This document shows positions 22,701 to 32,791 of a stretch of DNA of 64,000 nt, piece by piece. The DNA lies in assembly GCF_901000735.1 (NCBI RefSeq), contig NC_081546.1, positions 17,731,220 through 17,795,219 of the forward strand, read 5' to 3'. This DNA is from Corylus avellana (lineage: Eukaryota > Streptophyta > Magnoliopsida > Fagales > Betulaceae). Each line of letters starts with the position of its first letter. Within the stretch, counting starts at the first letter, position 1. A program made the translations under genes and the position numbers. Under the pieces are notes generated by a model, which was not told the DNA's origin, did no database searches, and saw only the letters and a program-made list of their open reading frames with translations.

Positions 22701-23517
22701 CTAGAATTGTTGAGTCTAATATTAAAAATTTCTAGAGAACGCTGAACTTAATGGGAGTGCTTATCCTTAAGGGATTAAATTAGAGGAAGCACAAGAGTTG
22801 ACTGAAGCCCCTTCACATGAAGGGTGTTTGATTGTGCTTAAGAAAATTCAAATTGATTATCTTCAAGCACAATCGGTTTCAGAAACAGTCAACTCATAAG
22901 GAACAAGTTCAGAATGAACCTACTCAGACTTTGTCAAAAGTAAATGAAGTAGGATTAAGAAGATTTTCTAAAATAAGGCGACCAACAATCTCTAGTGATT
23001 ATGTTGTATACTTCTAGGAGTCTGATTTTTATGTCGGACCTAAGGACGATCCAAAATTTGTTTTCACATCTTTTTGGGTAGAGATAACTTCACATTGTGT
23101 TTCAATGCCATGAAGGAGGAGATGGAATCTTTGGCTAAAATTCAAGTCTGCAATCTTGTTGACTTACCAAAGGGAGTTGTAGCCATAGGTTGCAAATGGG
23201 TTTATAAAACCTAAAAGGATGCTTCCGGGTAATGTTGAACGATATAAAGTTAGACTTGTAGCCAATGATCTTACTCAAAAGGAAGACATTGATTATCATG
23301 GTATGAGTAGCTCATTTTGTTTTAGAGCTATATCAAAAGGATGTGAAAAACAATTTTCCTGAATAAGGATCTTAAGGAGGAGGTGTACATAAGACAACTT
23401 AAGGGGTTTTATTAATAACAGTCAGAAAACTTGCAAATTAAGAATATCTATTAATGGACTAAGATATGTCTCTCATCAATGGTATACAAAATTTTTACAA
23501 GGTTATTACCTCACATG

Positions 23518-23699
23518 TAGGGCTGTTAAGTGAGCGAAGCGTCTCGCGAGCAAGCTCGGGCTCGGCTCGCATAAGCTCGGCTCGTGCTCGACTCGAATAT
23601 TAAATGAAGCACTTCATGAACGCAAATCCTGGCTCGAATATTAAACGAAGCAAGCTCGGCTCGACTCGGCTAAGCTCGTGAACAGCTCGTATAAGCTCG

Positions 23700-23744
<45 letters not shown>

Positions 23745-24525
23745 AGTAATAGATAATTAATTATAAATCTCATAATTATTAAAACATTAAAATTGCATTT
23801 ATATTTAAGCGTTAGAGAATGAAAAATTCTAGACCCTTCGTGATGAAAGAGAGAGAGAGCAATCATTAAAAAAACCTCGATTCAATTAGAGCAGATACAA
23901 ACGAAAGGAAAAAGAATCAAGCAGAAACTATTGAGGGAGATTGCGAAAGGCATAAACTATTGATGAATCAAACAGACCCAAACACTATCACTACATGTCT
24001 GGTGAGTGAGAGTGAGAGAGTGGGAAATGAGAGTTCAGATGGAAGATCCGTTGTGACTGGTGAGGGGGATTGAGAGAGAGACGTTAAAAAAATATTTTTT
24101 TGTAGGGTGCGTTGTCCCAATGCAGTCTGAATGCAACCTGTTAACTTGTCCCACATTGTTAAGAAAACATCAATCTTCAAGTTTGTTTATCTATAAAATG
24201 ATGCATATCCTCTTTCTTTGAAACCAAATGCCTTGCTGTATTGACTCAGGCTCCATACTCGACTAGTCAGGTTAAGCAAATACTCATATGCAAACTAACT
24301 TCTTAAGCCGTTTAAGAGTACTTGAAGTTAAAAAAAAATTTTAAAACAAAAACATTAAATATAAGAGCCAGCTCGCGAGCTGGCTCGGCTCGACTTATTA
24401 TTAGCTCGAGCTCGATTTTTTTGGCTCACCCTTGAGCTCGACTCGAGCTCGAGCTCGAGTAAAATTTAAACGAGCCAAGCTTGAACAAGGGAAGCTCGCT
24501 CAAGCTCGGCTCGTTTACACCCCTA
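23518..24525. mobile_element. hAT-like non-autonomous element with AGCTCG subterminal repeats
   Basis: Left end TAGGGCTGTTAAGTGAGCG and reverse-complemented right end TAGGGGTGTAAACGAGCC form short TIRs. Both subterminal zones are packed with GAGCTCG/AGCTCGGCTCG motifs, typical of a common plant hAT-like group. Flanking octamers CTCACATG (23510-23517) and ATCATATC (24526-24533) agree at only 5 of 8 positions, so a clean duplication is not visible. A (GT)n(TA)n microsatellite lies at about 23701-23738. It sits exactly between the broken copia and the transposase N-terminal region. Confidence 0.72.
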
Positions 24526-24539
24526 ATCATATCCCTATT

Positions 24540-25030
24540 AATAGTCCCTTTGAATGGACCAACCCCATCATCACCAGCATCCACATCCACATCAAATAAA
24601 TCATCATTGTCACTAAGTTTATCTACCCACTAGGGGTCATTGAAATCGACCCTATATCCACCATCATCATCATTATCATCGTCACAATAATCGTCATCAC
24701 CCTCACCACCTTCCCTCTCTCCAAAAGATTGTACATAAATGCACAATGTAATGACCAACATGACAAGCAACCATGTACATAACAATATGGTCAGATGTTA
24801 TCAGGTACAACCCATCATCTAAAACCTTTTCATGGTGTTTAAAATACATCAAGTCTCCTGACTTATATCCATACTCTTTTAACATATCTTCCAACTCAAA
24901 ATAAGACAATTTGTTAAGGTCATAACTCTCGTGGTAGACTACAACCTCACCCCCCCACATAAACACACCCAAAGTGTCGATCGAACTTACCCCCGTACCG
25001 CACCTCAAACACCAAATTGGAAGTACCCAT
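24540..25030 (-). pseudogene. transposase N-terminal PB1-like domain and acidic linker
   Basis: Starting at ATG 25030 the minus strand reads MGTSNLVFEVRYGGKFDRHF. After a seven-G run (24950-24956) that causes a +1 shift, it continues GGEVVVYHESYDLNKLSYFE, EDMLKEYGYKSGD and a DGLYLITSDHIVMYMVACH segment. This is the PB1-like domain found at the start of many plant MULE transposases. An Asp-rich linker follows (24620-24720), also typical. It ends at the hAT-like element. Confidence 0.8.
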
Positions 25031-25295
25031 CCTACAAGTGAATAAGTAAAATGCAGTATTTAATCAGATACAAAATATTTGGGAAGATATTTTATATGTT
25101 TTAGTTAATCCCCACATTTTCTCTTGTATTAGGTTTAATAACCACTAGTAGACATTAACCATTATCTCTTATCCTGATACAAAAATAATCAATTATATAA
25201 TTAACTTTAAATTTAATTATAACTTAACTAAATCCCTTACTCAATAATTAATACAAACGTGTTACACATTAACCATTCCCAAAACAACGAAATTG

Positions 25296-25382
25296 CACTA
25301 TTTTCCCCAATATTTAATCAAAAGTTACACACACATCTACACTATTTTTTCCAATATTTAATCAAAAGTTACACACACATCT
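25296..25382. repeat. two tandem copies of a 43-44 bp unit
   Basis: The unit CACTATTTT(C/T)CCAATATTTAATC, continuing AAAAGTTACACACACATCT, occurs at about 25296-25338 and 25339-25382. It lies upstream of the transposase start, between it and the right TIR, so it would be in the leader or promoter region of the gene. Confidence 0.85.
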
Positions 25383-25515
25383 GTACAGTTTGTAGGGAAA
25401 AGTTGCAACAAAGTCACATGGGACCACTAAAATGAAATTGCAACTCACATGCACCCAATGTTACCCAAATAATTAAATATCATGTGGAAGCAAAATGGCC
25501 CTCCCTAGGGTTTTG

Positions 25516-26184
25516 TTTTTTACCAAACAACAACCCAACATAAAATTAATATGCACATAAAGGAACAATCTACGAAAAATGAGCCAAATACCATGTGGTC
25601 TCACAATCTACAAACAAACAAACATTTACCCAAAATCCAAATTTCATAAAATCAATCAGTTTACCCAAACAAGACAAGAAAAGGAACATTGCTTTTTGGG
25701 AAAAAAAATTAAAAAAAAAAACCGTTGATTACCTCATTTGGGTGTTCCGAAGATGACCAAGAAAGGCTTGCAATCAGCCGTGTAGAAGAATCTGGACCCC
25801 TTGCTTTGATGATGGCACTATTTATGATAAAGTGATTTGTGTGGGGTTGGGGGGAAAACGACTTGTGAGTGGTAGGGTTTTGTTTTGCTTCTTATGTTTT
25901 TATTTTTTATTTATTTTTATTTTTATTTTTATTTTTTAAACACGTGGAGGATTTGTGTGGGGTTTTATTATTGCGTGGGGTTGGGGGCATGACAGGAATA
26001 ATTTGCAATAGGCTTGCACGTGTTTCAGATTCCATCCAACATAATAGACAATTTTAACAGAATGACAAAATTGCAAAAAAAATTAAAGTTTAGGGGGGGG
26101 GGGGGTAAATTGAAAAATTGTAAACATTGAAGGTAAAATCAATAGAGGTGTACAACTTCAGGGGGGGTAAAGTGTATTTTCCCC
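25516..26184. repeat. MULE right terminal inverted repeat
   Basis: Reverse complement of the left TIR (9847-10491), slightly longer because of homopolymer growth such as the C-run near 26092-26105 and the TTTTTATTTT runs near 25900-25940. The outer end is GTGTATTTTCCCC at 26184. Confidence 0.9.
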
Positions 26185-26193
26185 TTTATAATA
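26185..26193. repeat. MULE right target-site duplication
   Basis: TTTATAATA, identical to 9838-9846. Confidence 0.9.
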
Positions 26194-26289
26194 AGTTCCT
26201 TAATTAACATGGTAGACCACACGACACTTATCACTTTAACTACTAAATAACTAAAATTATCTATTAAATTTTGTCGCTTAATTTTTTTT

Positions 26290-26918
26290 TTTACCCGTGT
26301 TGTGCCACGTGGTACTCATGTGTACTAATGTTTGGCCTTTCGACGCGTCCCCGCATAGGGTTGAGCTTCCAACGCCCCTTCAGTTTTCTGTTCTCAGCGT
26401 GTGCGTGATCGGAGTGTGCTGTTTTTTTTTCTTGTTTTATTTCCCTATTCTGTTGTTTCTTTAAGATGTATTTGTGTTTTGGCGTGTGTTTTTTCCCTGT
26501 ATTGTTTAATTTCCATGTTTTGTTCGGTTTGTAATAAGGCTCTTTCTCCTCTCACTCGATCTATGTCGCCTTCGGATTAATTAGTTTTGGTCCAGGCCTT
26601 TGGGTTGTGGATGTGATTATTATCCTGGCCTTCGGGTCGAGGAGGAAGAGTTTCGGCATGAGAGTCTTTCCGCTCTCAGGGTCGAGGAATAATTGCTATC
26701 CATGCATTTGATTGAGTCTGTCTGTCACAGATCTAGTATTAAATCTGATTTTAGTCATGGGTTAGCGGATTGGTCTCGAATCTTGTACTAAACCTAGTAA
26801 TCTTATAGCTTTATGCGATGGTTGCTTCAGAGATTTGATCTGTGATGTAAGAGCTTTATGCTCATGGTATTATTGAATGAAATGTTATGTTTTTCTCAAC
26901 AACAAAAAAAAAAAAAAA
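26290..26918 (+). mobile_element. possible retroposon 3' tail with poly(A)
   Basis: A GC-richer, non-coding segment ends in a TTTATGCTCATGGTATTATTG stretch and AATGAAATGTTATG, then a 15-base A tract (26904-26918). That layout is typical of the 3' end of a plant LINE or of a processed transcript copy. No coding domain and no matching flanking repeat were found, so the class is uncertain. Confidence 0.4.
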
Positions 26919-27026
26919 CATAAATTTGTAAGAAACTTCTAGTAAAAATTGTAATACCCTAAACACTTTTTCTTATTTCTTTCCCTTTTTTTTTTCTCAT
27001 TTATGGCATCCATTATAATAATAGTT

Positions 27027-27196
27027 GAGAAATGCTACATATGCTCCAAAATGTACACTTCTTGACGGGACACTAAAAATAACCATTAGATTTTGGATAG
27101 AATACTTTTGGATTTTGGGTCCAATTGTGACTTTTAGTGTCACATAAGAAAGTGTGCACTTGAAAGTATGAGAATATAGTGTGTGTAGCATTTCTC
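27027..27196. mobile_element. MITE, 170 bp (TIR GAGAAATGCTACA)
   Basis: Starts GAGAAATGCTACATATGCTC and ends with the inverted GTGTGTAGCATTTCTC. Inner arms also pair (AAGTGTGCACTT / AAATGTACACTT and TGTGACTTTTAGTGTC / GGGACACTAAAAATAACC). No clear target duplication was identified. Confidence 0.72.
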
Positions 27197-27333
27197 ATTA
27201 ACAATAATATAGAATTTCTTGATTCATTATCAAAGAGGAATTGCTAAATATGTAAAATTTGGGTTTGATGGTTTATTTCTGTTTTTTTTTAATGCATTTT
27301 TGTTGTTGTTTTCTCAAATCCAGGTTGTGTTTT

Positions 27334-28021
27334 GGAAAAATTACACTTTACCCCTTAAAGTTTGAACTCATTTTCAACCTGACCTTCAATGTTTCAATTT
27401 TTACATTGCACACTTGACACCACCAAAGTTAAATTTTTTTTTTTCAATGTGGCCCATTCGTTAACCATTTCCGTTTTCTGTAAAGAAAATAATGGAAAAT
27501 ACTAAATTGCACTAAAATTTTATTTTATTTTTTATTTTTAAAAAACTCAAAAAATAGAAAGAAAAAAAAAATTATGGCCACCCCTTTAGCCATTTCTACC
27601 CTCCTTTGGCCATGAGGTGGCCTGGCCACCCCCATCTGGCCGGATTAGGGGTGGCCAAAACCACCCCCAAACCCTCTGGAGCCACCCCAAGTGGCCAAAG
27701 GGGGTGACTCGCCCACCCCCAAATGGTCGGAACGTAGCCACCCCCAATTTTTTATTTTTATTTTTATTTTTGATTTTGGTTTAACTTGAGGGTATTTATG
27801 GAATTTGTTAAAATACATGGGGACAATTTTGAAAATATAAGACAAAAAAATACACATGCCTGGCACGTGACCAATTTTCAGTCAAATTGGACAAAAATGG
27901 TTAACGGATGGGCCACTTTAAAAATTTTTTTAACTTTGATGGGGTGCATTGTAAAAATTGAAACATTAGAGGTCAGATTGAAAATGGACTCAAACTTTAG
28001 GAGGGTAAAGTGTAATTTTCC
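27334..28021. mobile_element. MULE-type MITE with an inner GGCCACC-rich module
   Basis: The left end GGAAAAATTACACTTTACCC and right end (reverse complement GGAAAATTACACTTTACCCTC) form inverted repeats of at least 120 bp. These include AATGTTTCAATTTTTACA and GTTAAATTTTTTTT / AAAAATTTTTTTAACTTTG. The centre (27570-27745) is rich in GGCCACCCC and GGGGTGGC motifs, shared with the element at 61167-62093. The flanking 9-mers do not match. Confidence 0.75.
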
Positions 28022-28548
28022 TTCTTCTCTTTTTGGTTTCCCATATTTTTGGCCTGCATTCTTCCTTGGTTGCATTACCAAAGAGTTATATGGGGTTTTC
28101 CCAATTGTTTTATCCATCATATTGGGACACATCCTCCTTCCTTAGATGCATTCCCACTCGACATCCACCTTCCTAATTTCCCTTCGGTGCAAGTGTTAGA
28201 TGTTTGTATAACTTGGGTATTCTGGTTGAGTTACGTATATTTGGTTAGGTTCTTTTCTCTTTTTTTATTATTTTTTTTATTGTTATTTTTTTGTTAAAAA
28301 AATTTATTTAATCTTTAAAACGAAAACACTAACAAACAACACAAAATATATATTAAAACATAAAAATAGTATTCATATCTGTATCATATTAAAATATTTT
28401 TTTCAAAAAAATAAAATAAAATAAATCTAAAAAATGTGACTCATAGCTTTAATCGTTATAAATGAATAAGGCTAAAAAATACATTTTTATCTTATAAGTA
28501 TTCTACAATATAATTTTAGCGAACTTTTAATTTTAATTTTTATGTTTT
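28022..28548. other. intergenic, nothing recognised
   Basis: AT-rich sequence without a recognisable gene or repeat. Open frames at 28049-28297 are continuations from the neighbouring MITE and poly-T runs. Confidence 0.4.
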
Positions 28549-29186
28549 AGGGAAAAATATAAAAAAGTCCCACAAATTATCAGCTGTTTGTGATAGAACC
28601 CCACAATATTTAAAAGGTATTAAAGTAGCCCATCAAACTACCAAAATGTATAAAAAAAATGCCACTTATTTTTCTATATTCCTATAATACCACTATTCTT
28701 TTAATAAATAAAATAATTGTAAAAAAAAAAAAAACAATTTTTTTAATATATATATATATATATAACAATGGGTGAGTAAAAACAATTTTTTAACGGAATT
28801 TGACTCCAGGGACTAAATTATTTTTTTTGAATATCTCAAGAACCTTTGATTTTACTTTCATACGACATAAATCAATTTGTAATTTAGGCCAACTATAGTG
28901 ACTAATTATTTATTTATTCTAAAAAATGTTTTTTTTTTTATATATATTTATCTCACTATTGGTTTTTTTTTTTTTTTGATTTAAAAAAAAGATTTTTACA
29001 TTTTATTATTTTATTAGTTAAAAGAATATGTGTATAATAGAAATATATAAAAATAAAAAATAAAAAATAAAAAGTGACATTTTTGATACATTTTAGTTGT
29101 TTGATGAGCTACTTTAGTACATTTTTGAATATTATGGAGCTCTATTGCAAAAAGTTGTTAGTTTGGGGGCTTTTATATATATTCCT
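28549..29186. mobile_element. MITE, about 640 bp, long inverted arms
   Basis: The left arm, AGGGAAAAATATAAAAAAGT through CCATCAAACTACCAAAATGT, pairs with the reverse complement of the right arm, TAGGAATATATATAAAAGCC through TCATCAAACAACTAAAATGT. The arms are over 100 bp with scattered mismatches. The centre is poly-A/T and (TA)n-rich. Confidence 0.72.
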
Positions 29187-29343
29187 ATTTTTTAGAATAA
29201 TTATATATTCCTATTTTTTAGGATAATTAACCAACTGAGATGGGAGAGTTTTTACGGTGGCCGATGCCAAACAAAAGGCGATGTCAATCAAACAACACCG
29301 TTACATTCCCAGATGGCCCATAGGGTTTTAGGGTAATAGGAAC

Positions 29344-30708
29344 TAGGGGTGCAAAGGCGGGCGGTTTTTAACCGCCCGCTAACCGCTAACCGCTATAACC
29401 GCCAACCGCCTAACCGTTTAACCGCATTAACCGCTAACCGCCTAACCGCCATAACCGCCTAGCGGTTAGCGGTTAGCGGTTATTGGGTCTACTAACCATA
29501 ACCGCTAACCGCTAACCGCCTTTTTATATAATATATTTTTATAATTATACATATAACATAATCACTTGATCATTAAATCACAATTTTTTTAAAAAATAAT
29601 TAAATCACAATTTGAGTATTAATATATTATCACTATAATTTATATAATTATATCATATAATCACTTAATCATTAAATCACAATTTTTTTTTAAAAATAAT
29701 TAAATCACAATTTGAGTATTAATATATTATCACTATAATTTATATGATTATATCACATGAGATTGATTATTAAATCATTTGATTATATAATAACAAATTA
29801 TACATATATAATATGACATAACTCATAAGTATACTAATTCATACTAATTCATACTAATACAACAATTAAATATCTAGAGACTTATTTCCAATGTATGTTA
29901 TAAACCTATAAGTCTATATAAGTCTACATATGTATATGAATAATATAAATGTATAATATCAATAGTTAATCATATGATTCAATGACAATTCAAATACTTT
30001 ATTCAAGACTTCGAGTGAATCATATTATTAATGTACAATGATGATATGATTCGTATAATATCAAATTAAGTAATTGACATTGGATTAAACAATGACCAAT
30101 GTGTTACTTATAAACATAATTTAAGTATTAATGTATTATCATTATAATTTTAGTAATTTATATATTATCACTATAATTGATATAATTATATCACATGATG
30201 ACTTGATCATTAAATCATATGATTATATAATAATAAATAATACATATATAATATGACATAACTCATAAGTCATAAGTCTACAAGTTAATCATATGATTCA
30301 TGTACAATGATAATCACAATTGATTCAATTGAATTAAACAATATGTTACTTATAACTACAAGTCTACAATTTAATTAAAGCATTATTAGATACTTTAGGA
30401 ATTTAGGATTTAGGAGTTTGAACATTACCATTTACCATTAGATATTAAGTTCAATTCAAAGAAAAAAGATTATAAGTAAATATGATAAGAATTTAAATAA
30501 TTAATCATATGAATCATATGATATAATTTAATGAGACTATATGATTATATAATATAAAATTAAGTAATTGACATTAGATTCAACAATGTGTTACTTATAA
30601 TCACAATTGAAGTATTAATGTATTTTTTGAACATTTTTTAGAAAAAGAAATTTAACCATTTTTTGAAAGAAAAAAAAAAAAGAAAATTAACAATTTTGAA
30701 CAATTTTG

Positions 30709-30746
<38 letters not shown>

Positions 30747-31206
30747 GCTTATGGTTATATTATATGCATATTGAATAATATAAATGTATAAGATAAATAT
30801 TTAACTATATGATCCAATTACAATTCCAATACTTAATCAATTATTCATGTACCATGACAATGACAATGTGATTCATATAATATCAAATTAAGTAATTGAC
30901 ATTGGATTAAACAATGTGTTACTTATAACTACAATTGAAGTATTTTTGTTTGTTTGTAAGTTTATAAGATCAACACTTAATCATATGATCCAATGACAAT
31001 TCAAATATTTATAGCAATTGGGCCCAAGAAGATATTAAAAATACAAGAAAAAAAAAATGAGGGTAAAAAAAAGCCAAAAAAAAAAAGCCCAATTTTAAAA
31101 AAGCGGTTAGCGGGCGGTTATCTATTTCACTAACCGCTAACCGGCCACTAACCGCTAACCGTTAACCGCTAGGCGGTTAGCGGTTGCGGTTAGTGAAATT
31201 TACTAA
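29344..31206. mobile_element. hAT-like non-autonomous element with AACCGC subterminal repeats, cut by gap
   Basis: Starts TAGGGGTGCAAAGGCGGGCG, then a dense run of AACCGCTAACCGC / GCGGTTAGCGG repeats (29370-29520). A mirrored cluster lies at 31100-31200. The middle is very AT-rich with several internal repeats of TGATYATTAAATCA and AATTTGAGTATTAATATATT (for example 29565-29620, 29660-29720 and 30115-30180). The right terminus is lost in the 20-N gap at 31207. No transposase is present. Confidence 0.75.
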
Positions 31207-31226
31207 NNNNNNNNNNNNNNNNNNNN
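31207..31226. other. assembly gap, 20 N
   Basis: Twenty undetermined bases replace the right terminus of the AACCGC element, whose inverted repeats probably hindered assembly. Confidence 0.99.
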
Positions 31227-31309
31227 GGATAAATATATTTTAGCACTCTGAACTAATAAGTATTTTTTATTTTGTAATATAAACCGATAAGTGTGACACT
31301 TAAATATAT

Positions 31310-32012
31310 GGTAAAGTTCATATATCTCCTCAAACTTTGACAATGTCCCCTCAAAATTACCAAAATATTGTCAATGTTCCTCCAATGCCATATATTTCTA
31401 AATAAGACAAAAATACCCCTGTAAATTAAAAAAAAATGAAAAATTTTAAATTAAAAAGAACAATTATTTTTTTTAAAAAAAAATTATTTTTTAAATGAAG
31501 AGTTTTTAATTTTTTTTTTTTATAAAACGAATATTTTTTTAAAAGAATATATATTTTTTTAAATGGATATTTTTATTTAAAAAAAAAAACATTTTTTTTT
31601 ATTTTAATTTTGTTTTAGAAAACGAAATTTTTTATTTTCTTCAATGAAAAATTTAATTTTCTTAAAATGGAAAATTTTATTTAAAAAAGTTATAAAACAA
31701 AACAAAAACTTTCAATTCTTATAACTATAAATAAAAAAAATTTAATTATTTTCTTATAAAAATGATTTTTTTTTTTTTAATTTTAAATGTGCCACCTTTT
31801 GGATTTTTTTTTTTAATTTTTTAATTTTTGTAGTTTTAGGTTTTTCCTAGAAGTTTTAGTATTTTATTTATTTATTTTACTAATGGTAGTTTCCTCATTA
31901 GGAGGAAACATTGATAATTTTTGGTAGATTGAGGGGACATTGTCATAATTTAAAGTTTAGAGGGACATTGTCAATTGGATAGTAATTTAAGGGAAGTATG
32001 TAGACTTTCTCC
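31310..32012. mobile_element. MITE family A, copy 1
   Basis: Left end GGTAAAGTTCATATATCTCC and reverse-complemented right end GGAGAAAGTCTACATACTTC are inverted repeats. Both continue into CAATGTCCCC and TTGTCAATGTTYCTCC modules. The interior is poly-A/T with AAATTTTTATTT repeats. Family members are at 44981-45706, 57342-58008 and (right half) to 59126. Confidence 0.75.
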
Positions 32013-32791
32013 TAAATGCATCAAACTACCATATAATTTATGCACGTGATCATTTTTCTATCAACCTTCTTATGATACTATCATTTCTTTAAAACTAGGA
32101 TAATAAAATAAACTTGAAAACAAAACAAAAAACATAAACATAAATTTGGCAACCAAAAAATAAGGTAGGAGTGGCTAGGGGAGCCACCCACCCCCCTATG
32201 GTGGTTTGGGGGTAGTCCCCATCCCATGGCGGTTAGGTGGCTGAGCCATCTCATTTCCACTCTTTTTTTTTTTTTTTACCGGTCAAAATGAGAGTAAATT
32301 GGGAAGATTTTGGTTAAAGATGACTTTTTCATATGATATGAGGAGCTTAATTACAATACTTGTAACGAGTGATGAGGCAAAATAAAAATTAGTTGTTAGG
32401 TTTTTCTATCTTTTGATATGTCGGAAATGGGGTTGAAACTAATGACCCGATTGAGCTGAGTAATTCTAAATGACTTATTTATATCTTACTAAGAACGATG
32501 TGGCTATTAAAATCACTCTTTGACCAAAATTCAATAATATTCAATCAGAAGTTCAATGATAATTTTAATAAGTACATCATTCTTAATATGACATAAATAA
32601 GTATTCTAGAATTATCCGATTGAGCTGCTCATCTAGTCATTGGGACAAAAATGACAAAAATGGTTATTAGTTGAGGGCGAAAGTGTATATTTATGTAAAA
32701 TAAAAATATAGGGGTTGAAAACTTGTAACGTAGGGTTTATATCTGTGTCTTCTCAAGCCCTAAATCTCAGATAAAAAAAAAAGCTTATCAA
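32013..32791. other. PTH upstream region
   Basis: Contains a short CCACCC/GGTGGC-rich patch (32170-32250) like the module in two other elements. A fold-back MITE of family B lies at about 32460-32630, centred on ACCAAAATTCAATAATATTC with CTAAGAACGATGTGGC / GTACATCATTCTTAA arms. The last 130 bases before the PTH ATG should hold its promoter and leader. A weak TATA-like AAATAAAAATATAGGG lies at about 32698-32713. Confidence 0.45.

Larger units (their letters stand above)
18360..23517 (+). mobile_element. Ty1/copia retrotransposon, 3'-truncated and decayed
   Basis: A 5' LTR (18360-18906) and primer-binding site are followed by a non-coding leader. Decayed gag comes next: EHIMEMKDITAHYK near 21230, MCVQEDERLRHE near 21390, and a zinc knuckle NYGHIKNDCIKYHK near 21550-21595. 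A protease-like trace follows (21660-21720), then a pre-integrase/integrase trace (IKIVRSDRGR near 22365) and reverse transcriptase (MKEEMESLAKIQVCNLVDLP and IGCKWVYKT near 23110-23215). The order gag-protease-integrase-RT is that of copia. Stops and frameshifts abound. It ends within RT at 23517, where a hAT-like element begins. No 3' LTR was found. Confidence 0.88.
12580..25030 (-). pseudogene. MuDR-type MULE transposase gene, split by nested insertions
   Basis: Read on the minus strand, the gene starts at ATG 25030 and ends at TAG 12580-12582. Recognisable parts in order are: an N-terminal PB1-like domain (about 24700-25030) with a following acidic tract (24540-24720), a transposase DDE core (17629-18359), a SWIM zinc finger and C-terminal domain (15381-16290), a CCHC knuckle (about 15400-15480), and small C-terminal exons (12580-13218). 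These match the MULE transposase family that cuts and pastes Mutator-like elements. Breaks include a seven-G run frameshift near 24950-24956, stops near 18037 and 15766, frameshifts after the SWIM region, and a missing segment between the N-terminal part and the DDE core. Three large insertions separate the parts. The gene cannot make a working transposase. Confidence 0.9.
9847..26184. mobile_element. Mutator-like element (MULE), 16.3 kb, long TIRs, 9-bp TSD
   Basis: The ends form long inverted repeats (9847-10491 and 25516-26184), both starting GGGGAAAATACAYTTTA when read inward. The element is flanked by an identical 9-bp direct repeat TTTATAATA at 9838-9846 and 26185-26193, the target-duplication length of the Mutator superfamily. 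Inside are a plus-strand GRF zinc-finger gene and a convergent minus-strand MuDR-type transposase gene, separated by a short tandem repeat. About 10 kb is later nested insertion: a MITE, two solo LTRs, a partial copia and a hAT-like element. Without these the element would be about 6 kb, a normal size for an autonomous MULE. Both genes carry stops or frameshifts, so this copy is dead on its own. The ends are intact and might still be recognised by a transposase supplied in trans (inference). Confidence 0.93.

Noticed and set aside
27027..27196. MITE target duplication
   Set aside because: Flanking ATAATAGTT and ATTAACAAT do not match at 8 or 9 bp, so no TSD is claimed.
27334..28021. Nine-base duplication around the GGAAAAATTACACTTTACCC element
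   Set aside because: TTGTGTTTT and TTCTTCTCT differ; the element call rests on the TIRs alone.
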